The translations under genes were made by a program, and so were the position numbers. Of a DNA stretch of 64,000 nucleotides, positions 43,927-51,669 are shown one piece after another. Each line of letters opens with the position of its first letter. Position 1 is the stretch's first letter. Under the pieces are notes generated by a model. That model saw only the letters and a list, made by a program, of their open reading frames with translations. It searched no databases and was not told the origin of the DNA. Source of the DNA: an uncultured Gammaproteobacteria bacterium. GTDB lineage: Bacteria; Pseudomonadota; Gammaproteobacteria; GCA-2729495. The stretch lies in NCBI GenBank assembly GCA_947258805.1, contig CAMYJV010000004.1:1-64000 (forward strand), in the 5' to 3' direction.

Positions 43927-44982
43927 CTAGCGGAAGCGATCCTGCAGCTCGGCCAGGCGCTTGTTGCCCGGACACAGGCGCTTGTAGTCCAGATTCTGCA
44001 GCGGGTCGCCGGTTTGCTGGTTGACCTCATGCATCTCCGGCTTGCTTTCGTCGATGTACAGTACGCCGGTCATGATCTCGCCCGCGGCCTGGGATTCCTG
44101 CAGCATGGCCAGCGCCGTGGCCCGATTGGTGGGATCGTAATTCTCGTCGGCCTTGCGCAGCACGATGGTGCTGCCGTCGTGGAGCACCACCGGCATGGCC
44201 GAGCCCTCTTCGTATTCTGCCAGGATCTCCTCGCTGGGCGGCACGAAGTCGGCATGGATGGCCGGGTGATAGTGGTCGCGCGTGAACTGGTAGCTCTTGG
44301 TGGAGCCCTCGTGGTCGTTAAAGGTCACGCAGGGTGAAATCACATCGATCAGCGCAAACCCCCGATGGGCCAGGCCCGCCTTGATCATCGGCACCAGCTG
44401 GTCCTTGTCGCCGGAGAAACTGCGCGCCACGAAGCTGCCGCCCTGCGCGATTACCGTCTGGCAAGGGTCTATAGGCGGCTGCACATTCTCCTCGCCCTTC
44501 TTGGCGCGGCTGCCCACGTCGGCGGAGGCCGAGAACTGGCCCTTGGTGAGGCCGTACACGCCATTGTTCTCGATCACATAGAGCATATTCACGTTGCGGC
44601 GCACCGCGTGCATGAACTGCCCCAGGCCGATAGACAGGGTATCACCGTCACCAGATACGCCAACGTAGTAAAGGTCACCGTTAACCGCATTGGCGCCGGT
44701 TGCCACCGACGGCATGCGCCCGTGCACCGAATTAAAACCGTGTGACTGGCGCAGGAAGTACGCGGGCGTCTTCGAAGAGCAACCGATGCCGCTCAGCTTC
44801 GCCATCTGGTGCGGCGGAATGCTGAGTTCGAAAGCGGCCTGCACCAGCGCCCCGGTCACCGAATCGTGGCCGCAGCCGGCGCAGAGTGTGGACATGCCAC
44901 CCTCGTAATCGCGGACCGTAAGCCCCAGCGCATTCCGCGCCAGGCCCCGGTGGATGATCTGGGGTTTGCGGATATAACTCAT
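43927..44982 (-). CDS. korB: 2-oxoacid:ferredoxin oxidoreductase, beta subunit
   Basis: The thiamine diphosphate and [4Fe-4S] subunit. Cluster cysteines appear in [17 protein letters not shown] and VISPCVTF. The thiamine diphosphate motif runs from GDGDTLSIG to [12 protein letters not shown]. The sequence is closest to the two-subunit 2-oxoglutarate type (KorB), though pyruvate or branched-chain substrates cannot be excluded. It overlaps the korA stop by 4 bases, as expected for a 1:1 complex. Confidence 0.9.
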   Translation of the reverse strand: MSYIRKPQIIHRGLARNALGLTVRDYEGGMSTLCAGCGHDSVTGALVQAAFELSIPPHQMAKLSGIGCSSKTPAYFLRQSHGFNSVHGRMPSVATGANAVNGDLYYVGVSGDGDTLSIGLGQFMHAVRRNVNMLYVIENNGVYGLTKGQFSASADVGSRAKKGEENVQPPIDPCQTVIAQGGSFVARSFSGDKDQLVPMIKAGLAHRGFALIDVISPCVTFNDHEGSTKSYQFTRDHYHPAIHADFVPPSEEILAEYEEGSAMPVVLHDGSTIVLRKADENYDPTNRATALAMLQESQAAGEIMTGVLYIDESKPEMHEVNQQTGDPLQNLDYKRLCPGNKRLAELQDRFR

Positions 44983-46790
44983 GCCGCCACCACCTTCTCA
45001 AGGTCTTTGTTGATCTGGTCGAGAACGCCGACTGCATCGATGGGCAGGCCGTTGTAGTGCAGGACCGGAATCAACTTGTCTTGCGAGACGCGGGTTTCCA
45101 TCAGCAGCAGGCTGCGCAGCTGTGCGTCGCGATTCTGCTCCACGACGTATATCCGGTCGTGGGCGTCCAGGAAGCGCTGTACTTCATCAGTGAACGGGAA
45201 CGCGCGAACGCGCAGGTAATTCATCCCGACGCCCGAGTCTTTCAGCCGGCCGCGGGCCTCGCGCACGGCGCCATCGGAACTGCCGTAGGCAATGATCCCG
45301 GTGCGGTATTTCTCGGAGTATTCGACCACAGCTTCGGGTATGTAGGTCTTCGCCGTTTCCCACTTGCGCCGCAACCGATCCACCACTTCCTGGTATTCGT
45401 TCGCGTCCTCGGTATAGCTGCCGTACATGTTGTGGCCGGAGCCCCGGGTGAAGTACGCGCCCTTGGGATGTACGCCCGGCAAGGTCCGATACGGGATACC
45501 GTCGCCGTCCCGGTCAAAATAGCGGTGAAAGGCCTCAATTTCTTCAAGCTCCTTCGCGTTCAGCACCTTCCCTCGATCCGGCTCGTAATTATCGTCCCAC
45601 TCAAGGTCTGGACACATCCAGTCGTTCATGCCGATGTCGAGATCCGTCAGCATGATCACCGGTGTCTGCAGTCGTTCGGCCAGGTCAAAAGCCTGCACGG
45701 CGAAATAGAAACATTCCTCCGGATTTGCCGGGAACAACAGCACGTGACGCGTGTCGCCGTGGGAAGCGTAGGCGGTGGAAATGACGTCGGCCTGTTGCGT
45801 GCGCGTGGGCATGCCGGTGGACGGACCGCAGCGCTGCACGTTAATGAATACCGCCGGAATTTCGGTGAAATAGCCGTAACCCAGGAACTCGCTCATCAGG
45901 GAGATGCCGGGGCCGCTGGTGGGGGAAAAGGCCCGCGCCCCGTTCCACCCTGCGCCAAGGACCATGCCCGCCGCAGCCAGTTCGTCTTCGGCCTGGATGA
46001 TTGCGTAGTCACGCTTGCCGGTCTTCTTGTCGACGCGGTACATCTCGCAGAAGCGCTTGAAAGCATCCATCACGGAAGTGGATGGCGTAATCGGATACCA
46101 CGCACCGAGAGTCGCGCCGGCATACAGGCAGCCCAGCGCCGCGGCAGTGTTGCCGTCGATCATGATGTGATCGGCAGTCTTGTCAGCCGTCTCGGCATGG
46201 AAGGGCAGCGGGCAGTCATAGTGCTCGCGCGCATACTGGTAGCCGAAATCGATGGCCTGCTGGTTTGCTTCGGCGAGGTGCTTCTTAGCCGCGAAGGTCT
46301 TCTTCAGCGACTCACGGATCACCTTCAGGTCGAGATCCAGCAACGCCGCCAGTGCGCCGACGTAGGCGACGTTCTTCATCAGTACCCGCGAACGCGCCGT
46401 GTCGAAGTGCTCATTGCACATTTTCGCCAGCGGAATGCCGATCACCGTGATGTCTTCCCGGTTCAGCATCTGTCGCCGCGGCCACGTAGAGTCATAGAGC
46501 AGAAAGCCACCGGGAGACACCTCGGCGAGATCCTTCGCATAGGTCTCGGCGTTCATGGCCACCATCAGGTCCACACGCCCGGAACGCGCGAGACGCCCTT
46601 CGTCGTTGACCCGGATCTCATACCACGTGGGCAGGCCCTGGATGTTGGACGGGAAGTAGTTCTTACCCACCACGGGAATGCCCATGCGGAAGAAGGTCTT
46701 CATCAGCAGCGCGTTGGCGCTGGCCGACCCCGTGCCGTTGACATTGGCGATCTTGATGGTGAAGTCGTTGTTTTTTGGTCCGGTGCTCAT
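44979..46790 (-). CDS. korA: 2-oxoacid:acceptor oxidoreductase, fused gamma-alpha subunit
   Basis: Residues 1-190 are the gamma domain (IKIANVNGTGSASANALLMK); the alpha domain follows, with the family signature YPITPSTSVMDAF and TSGPGISLMSEFLGY, then the C-terminal transketolase-like part. Gamma-first fusion is the KorA/PorA form found in aerobes and some autotrophs. With KorB it converts a 2-oxoacid plus CoA to acyl-CoA, CO2 and reduced ferredoxin. It lies between the FAD/Fe-S gene and korB. Confidence 0.9.
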   Translation of the reverse strand: MSTGPKNNDFTIKIANVNGTGSASANALLMKTFFRMGIPVVGKNYFPSNIQGLPTWYEIRVNDEGRLARSGRVDLMVAMNAETYAKDLAEVSPGGFLLYDSTWPRRQMLNREDITVIGIPLAKMCNEHFDTARSRVLMKNVAYVGALAALLDLDLKVIRESLKKTFAAKKHLAEANQQAIDFGYQYAREHYDCPLPFHAETADKTADHIMIDGNTAAALGCLYAGATLGAWYPITPSTSVMDAFKRFCEMYRVDKKTGKRDYAIIQAEDELAAAGMVLGAGWNGARAFSPTSGPGISLMSEFLGYGYFTEIPAVFINVQRCGPSTGMPTRTQQADVISTAYASHGDTRHVLLFPANPEECFYFAVQAFDLAERLQTPVIMLTDLDIGMNDWMCPDLEWDDNYEPDRGKVLNAKELEEIEAFHRYFDRDGDGIPYRTLPGVHPKGAYFTRGSGHNMYGSYTEDANEYQEVVDRLRRKWETAKTYIPEAVVEYSEKYRTGIIAYGSSDGAVREARGRLKDSGVGMNYLRVRAFPFTDEVQRFLDAHDRIYVVEQNRDAQLRSLLLMETRVSQDKLIPVLHYNGLPIDAVGVLDQINKDLEKVVAA

Positions 46791-46884
46791 GCCGGGTCTT
46801 TAGTTGTCATGTAGTTGGAGTTAAAGATTTTGCTGGGAAACGACGACCTGAACGATCAGTTGTTGATTTTGCTCGTCGACGCGT

Positions 46885-48702
46885 TCAGGTACCAAACTTG
46901 CGCACTTCCCGCGCGGTCTCGGGCTCCACTTCGTGGGACACGTGGGGGTGCAGCAGGCTAAATTCCTGCATATCCCAAGCCGCGGTCGGGCAGCGCTCGG
47001 CACACAGGCCGCAGTGCACGCAGAGGTCTTCATCCTTCACCATTACCCGCTGCGTCTGCGGCAGTTCGGCCGACACATACAGACCTTGCTCGAGGTTCTC
47101 CGCCGGCGCGCTGAGGTTCCTGCGCAGCTGTTCTTCGGTGCCGTTTTGCGTGATCGTCAGGCAGTTCACCGGGCAGATGTCGATGCAGGCATCGCACTCG
47201 ATGCAAAGCTTCTCTACGAACACCGTCTGGATGTCGCAATTCAGGCAGCGCTCCACTTCCTCGGCTGCCTGTTCTGCAGAGAAACCCAGCTCGACCTCGA
47301 TGTTCAGCTCGCGGAAACGCGTGGCAAGGTCCACGTGCGGCACGAGCCGGCGTTCCGAAGGATCGTAGTCATTGCTGTAGCTCCACTCGTGCATGCCCAT
47401 TTTCGTGCTGGCAAGGTTCATGCCGTCGGGCAACCGGTCGGCTACATCTTCGCCCTGACAATGCTTGTGAATGGAGATAGCGGCCTGGTGCGCGTGCTCC
47501 ACGGCCCAGATGATGTTCTCTGGACCAAAGGCCGCGTCGCCGCCGAAGAATACGCCCTTGCGCGTGGATTCATGGGTGGTGCGGTCCACTACCGGCACGT
47601 CCCACTTGTCGAACTCCATGCCGAGGTCTCTTTCCACCCACGGGAACGCGTTCTCCTGGCCGATGGCCAGCACCACGTCGTTGGCCGGAAAAAACTGCTC
47701 GCCGGCTGTTCGGGTGTCCGTAATGCGACCGCTTGCGTCGACATCGTATTCCATGATGTCAAACAGCATGCCGGCGAGCTTGCCGTTTTCTACTACAAAG
47801 GCCTTCGGCTGATGGTTGACCACGATCTCCACGTTCTCTTCTTCGGCGTCCTCCAACTCCCAGTCCGATGCCTTGAAGAAATCGCGCGGCTTGCGCGCCA
47901 TGACCTTCACATCCTTGGCGCCCAGTCGCAACGACGTGCGGCAGCAGTCCATCGCCGTGTTGCCCACACCGATGATCAGTACCTTCTCACCAATCTTCTC
48001 AATGTGGCCAAAGGCGACAGACTCCAGCCAGTTAATGCCGATGTGCACATGGTCCGGGTCGTCGTAGCGGCCCGGAATGTCCAGGTTCTTGCCCTTCGGC
48101 GCACCGCTGCCGACAAAGACTGCGTCGTATCCCTCTTCAAGCAGTGCGGCCATGCTCTCGATCGGCGCACTCAGTCGCAGGTCCACGCCCATGTCGAGAA
48201 TCATGTTGATCTCTTCGTCGAGCACGGGCACCGGCAGGCGGAAAGCCGGGATGTTCGTGCGCATCAGTCCACCGGGCTTGTCCAGCGCCTCGTAGATCAC
48301 GATGTCGTAGCCCAGCGGAATTAAATCGTTGGCCACAGCCAGCGATGCACAACCGGCACCGACACAGGCCACGCGCTTGCCGTTCTTTTGCGCCGGCGCG
48401 GTGGGCAGGAGTTTGCTCACGTCGCTGCGGTTATCTGCCGCCACGCGCTTCAGCCGGCAGATGGCCACGGGTTTGTCTTCCACTCGGACGCGCCGACAGG
48501 CCGGTTCGCACGGACGATCGCAAACCCGACCGAGGATCGACGGGAACACGTTCGACTTGCGATTCAGCATGTAGGCATCCGTAAATCGCCCCTGGGCAAT
48601 CAGGCGGATGTAGCCGGGCACGTCGGTGTGGGCCGGACAGGCCCACTGGCAATCGACGACCTTGTGAAAGTAATCCGGGTTACCGGTATCGGTGGGTTTC
48701 AT
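46885..48702 (-). CDS. FAD/iron-sulfur oxidoreductase (GltD-like with C-terminal ferredoxin domain)
   Basis: An N-terminal GltD-like Fe-S domain (C18-x3-C22, and C61-x3-C65-x3-C69) precedes two nucleotide-binding folds (VGAGCAS near 114 and IGVGNTA) for FAD and NAD(P)H. The C-terminal ferredoxin domain has two [4Fe-4S] motifs (CIECDACIDICP and CVHCGLCAERCP). It probably exchanges electrons between pyridine nucleotide and the KorAB clusters. ATG 48702 is preferred: a TATAAT box at 48773-48778 lies inside the longer reading that starts at 48840. First gene of the korAB operon. Confidence 0.88.
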   Translation of the reverse strand: MKPTDTGNPDYFHKVVDCQWACPAHTDVPGYIRLIAQGRFTDAYMLNRKSNVFPSILGRVCDRPCEPACRRVRVEDKPVAICRLKRVAADNRSDVSKLLPTAPAQKNGKRVACVGAGCASLAVANDLIPLGYDIVIYEALDKPGGLMRTNIPAFRLPVPVLDEEINMILDMGVDLRLSAPIESMAALLEEGYDAVFVGSGAPKGKNLDIPGRYDDPDHVHIGINWLESVAFGHIEKIGEKVLIIGVGNTAMDCCRTSLRLGAKDVKVMARKPRDFFKASDWELEDAEEENVEIVVNHQPKAFVVENGKLAGMLFDIMEYDVDASGRITDTRTAGEQFFPANDVVLAIGQENAFPWVERDLGMEFDKWDVPVVDRTTHESTRKGVFFGGDAAFGPENIIWAVEHAHQAAISIHKHCQGEDVADRLPDGMNLASTKMGMHEWSYSNDYDPSERRLVPHVDLATRFRELNIEVELGFSAEQAAEEVERCLNCDIQTVFVEKLCIECDACIDICPVNCLTITQNGTEEQLRRNLSAPAENLEQGLYVSAELPQTQRVMVKDEDLCVHCGLCAERCPTAAWDMQEFSLLHPHVSHEVEPETAREVRKFGT

Positions 48703-48772
48703 CGGCGCTTGCTGCTGCTCCAGCCCTTGCGGTACAGCGGATGTTGTGTCCACATTCGGGCCTAAGCGTTTG

Positions 48773-48778
48773 ATTATA
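48773..48778 (-). promoter_or_regulatory. putative -10 box of the korAB operon
   Basis: A perfect TATAAT on the minus strand, about 70 bases before the preferred ATG (48702). The -35 region is weak (TTCCAC at 16 bases). Its position argues against the longer start at 48840. Confidence 0.4.
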
Positions 48779-48846
48779 CATACGGCGAACTCCAGTGGAA
48801 TTATGGAATTCAGGTTGACAGGCGACTGCCGCAACGGCAAAGAATC

Positions 48847-49938
48847 ATGACGAAACCGCTAAGGAACCAGACCATGACGGACGCAGCCCCCGCAAGTTAC
48901 GCCGCCCTAGCCCTGCAGCTGAAGACCCACTGCGTGAACGCCTGCCCCGACCGGGAGGCCGCCCGGGCGCGCATGGCCGACAACATCGCCAGGGTCCGCC
49001 GCGCCGTGGCGGGCAGCAAGGGCTTCATCCGTCAGTACAGCGGCGAAACCGCGCGCCTGGTGGTGCTGCCCGAGTACTTCCTGACCGGCTTCCCGATGGG
49101 CGACACGGTGCCCGGCTGGCGAGATAAGGCGGCATTGGACATAAAAGGCCCGGAGTACGACGCGCTGGGCGCCATCGCCGCCGACTTCGACGTCTACCTG
49201 GCCGGCAACGCCTACGAGACAGACCCAAACTTCCCGGAGCTGTATTTCCAGTGCTGCTTTGTCATCGGCCCGGGCGGCGACGTGGTGCTGCGCTACCGCC
49301 GGATGATCTCGCTGAGCGGGCCCACGCCTTACGACGTCTGGGACCGGTACCTGGAGATCTACGGGCTCGACGGCGTATTCCCGGTGGCCGACACCCCGAT
49401 AGGCCGCATCGCAGCCATCGCGTCAGAGGAGATCCTGTACCCGGAAATCGCCCGCTGCCACGCAATGCGCGGTGCAGAAGTGTTCGTCCACTCCACCAGC
49501 GAGGCCGGCATGCCGCAGGACTCCATCAAGGAAATCGCGCGCCGCGCCCGGGCCCTGGAGAACCTCGCCTATGTGGTCTCGGCCAATTCCGCCGCGCTGC
49601 TGGACAACGCGGTGCCGGCGGAGTCCACCACCGGCATGAGCAAGGTGGTGGACTTTCATGGCCACGTGATGGCGGAAGCGATGCCGGGCGGCGAGTCGAT
49701 GGTGGCGAATGCGACGATCGACCTGGCTGCATTGCGGGAAGCGCGGCGGCGGACAGGTCTGATCAACATGCTGTCGAGGCAGCCGTTTCAGGCTTATGCA
49801 GAAAGCTATGCGAAGGCGGAGTTTCGGGGGGCTAATTCGTTGCTGGAAGATGGCGCGGTGCGGGTGCCGGAGAGGGAGGCGTTTGTGGAGGGGCAGAGGG
49901 CGGATATTGAGAGGTTGGCTAAGGCTGGGCTTATCTAG
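48847..49938 (+). CDS. nitrilase-fold (carbon-nitrogen hydrolase) protein lacking catalytic Cys and Lys
   Basis: A full-length CN-hydrolase fold of 363 residues. Of the Glu-Lys-Cys triad, E76 is present (LVVLPEYFLTG), but the Lys position (family YRK) reads YRR with R152, and the Cys position (family C-x-[DE]) reads S193 in IASEEILYPE. Flanking conserved segments are intact, so the frame is not damaged. It is probably a pseudoenzyme or has altered chemistry. ATG 48874 (AAGGA upstream) is an alternative start that drops 9 residues. A strong terminator follows. Divergent from the korAB operon. Confidence 0.8.
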   Translation: MTKPLRNQTMTDAAPASYAALALQLKTHCVNACPDREAARARMADNIARVRRAVAGSKGFIRQYSGETARLVVLPEYFLTGFPMGDTVPGWRDKAALDIKGPEYDALGAIAADFDVYLAGNAYETDPNFPELYFQCCFVIGPGGDVVLRYRRMISLSGPTPYDVWDRYLEIYGLDGVFPVADTPIGRIAAIASEEILYPEIARCHAMRGAEVFVHSTSEAGMPQDSIKEIARRARALENLAYVVSANSAALLDNAVPAESTTGMSKVVDFHGHVMAEAMPGGESMVANATIDLAALREARRRTGLINMLSRQPFQAYAESYAKAEFRGANSLLEDGAVRVPEREAFVEGQRADIERLAKAGLI

Positions 49939-49981
49939 GTTTTTTGGCGCTTGAAGAAAGGGGTGATCCGGCGGCGTGCGG

Positions 49982-50054
49982 AGCCGGGTTGGGGATGTCT
50001 TCCTTCCCTCCGGTTTTGTAGTCGGTCAGGAAGACATCCCCAACCCGGCTTTTT
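49982..50054 (+). terminator. rho-independent terminator with perfect 23-base stem
   Basis: Arms at 49982-50004 and 50028-50050 are exact inverted copies (23 bases, core GGGTTGGGGATGTCTTCC) with a 23-base loop, followed by TTTTT at 50050-50054. Only the plus strand has a T-run, so it serves the nitrilase-like gene 44 bases upstream. The long perfect stem is also typical of small palindromic repeats. Confidence 0.75.
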
Positions 50055-50173
50055 CGATTCGTGGCGGTTTTTTTCGCGGGCAGAGTGGGACATCTAACGA
50101 AGGTGGCTAGACCTGCGCCGCCTTGCCACCGATCGTCAACGGCCTCGTTTGGCTCTTAGCGTCTCGCCAGGAA

Positions 50174-50193
50174 TCGCGGCTGGCCGCTCCCAC
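50174..50193. repeat. REP-like half element
   Basis: On the minus strand GTGGGAGCGGCCAGCCGCGA reads like a gammaproteobacterial REP: GTGGG, a GC hairpin (GCGGC/GCCGC), then CGA. It shares its plan with the arms of the palindrome at 33900. The rest of the 290-base gap (49939-50228) holds the terminator and no gene. Confidence 0.5.
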
Positions 50194-50228
50194 TAAGAGT
50201 TAAGTTTGTAGCGGGAATGGGCGCCGGC

Positions 50229-51575
50229 TTAGCGCGCTGCGTTGCAGTTCAGGCGTTGGCCGGGGATGGCGCCGGTTAGCTGGCCGTCTTGCCAGGCCAG
50301 CTGGCCGTTGACGAGGGTGGCGGCGATGGTGGAGCGGAAGTTCACGCCATCGAAGGGGGTCCAGCCGCACTTGTACAGGGCGGTCGCGTCGGTTGCCAGG
50401 GTGGGCTGGTCGAGGTCCAGCAGGACCAGGTCGGCCCAGTAGCCCTCGCGGAGGAAGCCGCGGTCGGTGATGCCGAACAGTTCGGCCGGGGCGTGGCTGG
50501 CTTTGCGGACAATCAGTTCCAGCGGCAGCACGCCGTCGTGGTAATGCTCCAGCAGGCTCAGCAGCGCGTGCTGAACCAGCGGCAGGCCGGCCGGTGATTT
50601 GAAGTAGCTGCGGGCCTTTTCTTCCGCAAGGTGCGGCGCGTGGTCCGTGGCGACCACGTCGATGCGATCGTCCAGCAGCGCGGCCACCAGGGACTGCCGG
50701 TCGGCGGCGGTCTTTACCGCCGGGTTGCACTTGATGAGTGCACCGAGCCGCTCGTAATCGTCGGCAGAAAAATACAGATGATGGACGCAAACCTCGGCGG
50801 TGATGCGCTTGTTCTCCAGCGGCCCCGAGCGGAAGAGTTCCATTTCCCGGGCCGTGGTCAGGTGCAGCACGTGCAGGCGTGCGTCGTGACGCCGGGCCAG
50901 ATCCACGGCCAGCGACGACGAACGGAAACAGGCTTCCTCGGAACGAATCAGCGGGTGCTCGCTCATCGGTACGTCATCGCCGTACTTGTTGCGGGCTGCG
51001 TCTTCGTTCGCCTGGATCATCGGCGTGTCTTCACAGTGCGTCGCAATCAACAGTGGCGCGTCGGCGAACAGATGCTCGAGTACCTCCGCGTCGTTCACCA
51101 GCATGTTGCCGGTAGATGCGCCCATGAACACCTTGATGCCGCAGGCCTCCGCAGGCGTCACCGCGCGCAGCTCGTCGAGATTGTCGTTTGTGGCGCCCAG
51201 GTAGAAAGCGAAATTGGCGCGTGCGCGCCCGGCCGCACGCTCGTACTTATCAGCCACCGCGGCACGGTTGGTCGTGGGCGGCTTCACGTTGGGCATTTCC
51301 ATGAAGCTGGTGATGCCGCCGGCCACGGCCGCGGCCGATTCCGTCGCCATGTCGCCCTTCTGGGTCAGGCCGGGCTCCCGGAAATGCACCTGGTCGTCGA
51401 TGAAACCGGGCACCAGGTGCCTGCCGGCAGCGTCCAGCACGGCTTCTCCACCGGCAGCGCTGAGGGACGGGGCGATGGCGGCAATCCGCCCGTTGCGCAC
51501 GCGCAGGTCGCCTTCGGTGACCTGGCCCTCGTTGACGAGCCGGGCGTTGGTGATCAGCAGGGAATCTTCGGCCAC
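50229..51575 (-). CDS. pyrC: dihydroorotase, class I
   Basis: Amidohydrolase of pyrimidine synthesis closing carbamoyl-aspartate to dihydroorotate. The metal motif reads D60-D-Q62-V-H64 (FIDDQVHFREPG), with Gln for the first His of the usual HxH, as I recall for one dihydroorotase subgroup. Other blocks present are MEMPNVKPPTTN, KVFMGASTGNM (carbamylated Lys region), THCEDTP, HVLHLTT and ATDHAPH. At 448 residues it is the long class I form, also similar to allantoinase and hydantoinase, but the REPG and NxxP blocks favour dihydroorotase. Monocistronic. Confidence 0.88.
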   Translation of the reverse strand: MAEDSLLITNARLVNEGQVTEGDLRVRNGRIAAIAPSLSAAGGEAVLDAAGRHLVPGFIDDQVHFREPGLTQKGDMATESAAAVAGGITSFMEMPNVKPPTTNRAAVADKYERAAGRARANFAFYLGATNDNLDELRAVTPAEACGIKVFMGASTGNMLVNDAEVLEHLFADAPLLIATHCEDTPMIQANEDAARNKYGDDVPMSEHPLIRSEEACFRSSSLAVDLARRHDARLHVLHLTTAREMELFRSGPLENKRITAEVCVHHLYFSADDYERLGALIKCNPAVKTAADRQSLVAALLDDRIDVVATDHAPHLAEEKARSYFKSPAGLPLVQHALLSLLEHYHDGVLPLELIVRKASHAPAELFGITDRGFLREGYWADLVLLDLDQPTLATDATALYKCGWTPFDGVNFRSTIAATLVNGQLAWQDGQLTGAIPGQRLNCNAAR

Positions 51576-51669
51576 AGGTGGGATCCAAGCAAGTGAGGTA
51601 GAACGAAATCAGTTTCAGGGGCCAGTATACTCAACCGCCCCCGATACCCCGCCCCAATCGAGGTTATTG

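Noticed and set aside
45057..46814. 585-codon plus-strand open frame opposite korA
   Set aside because: Exact shadow of korA; no recognisable domains and overlapping a conserved gene throughout.
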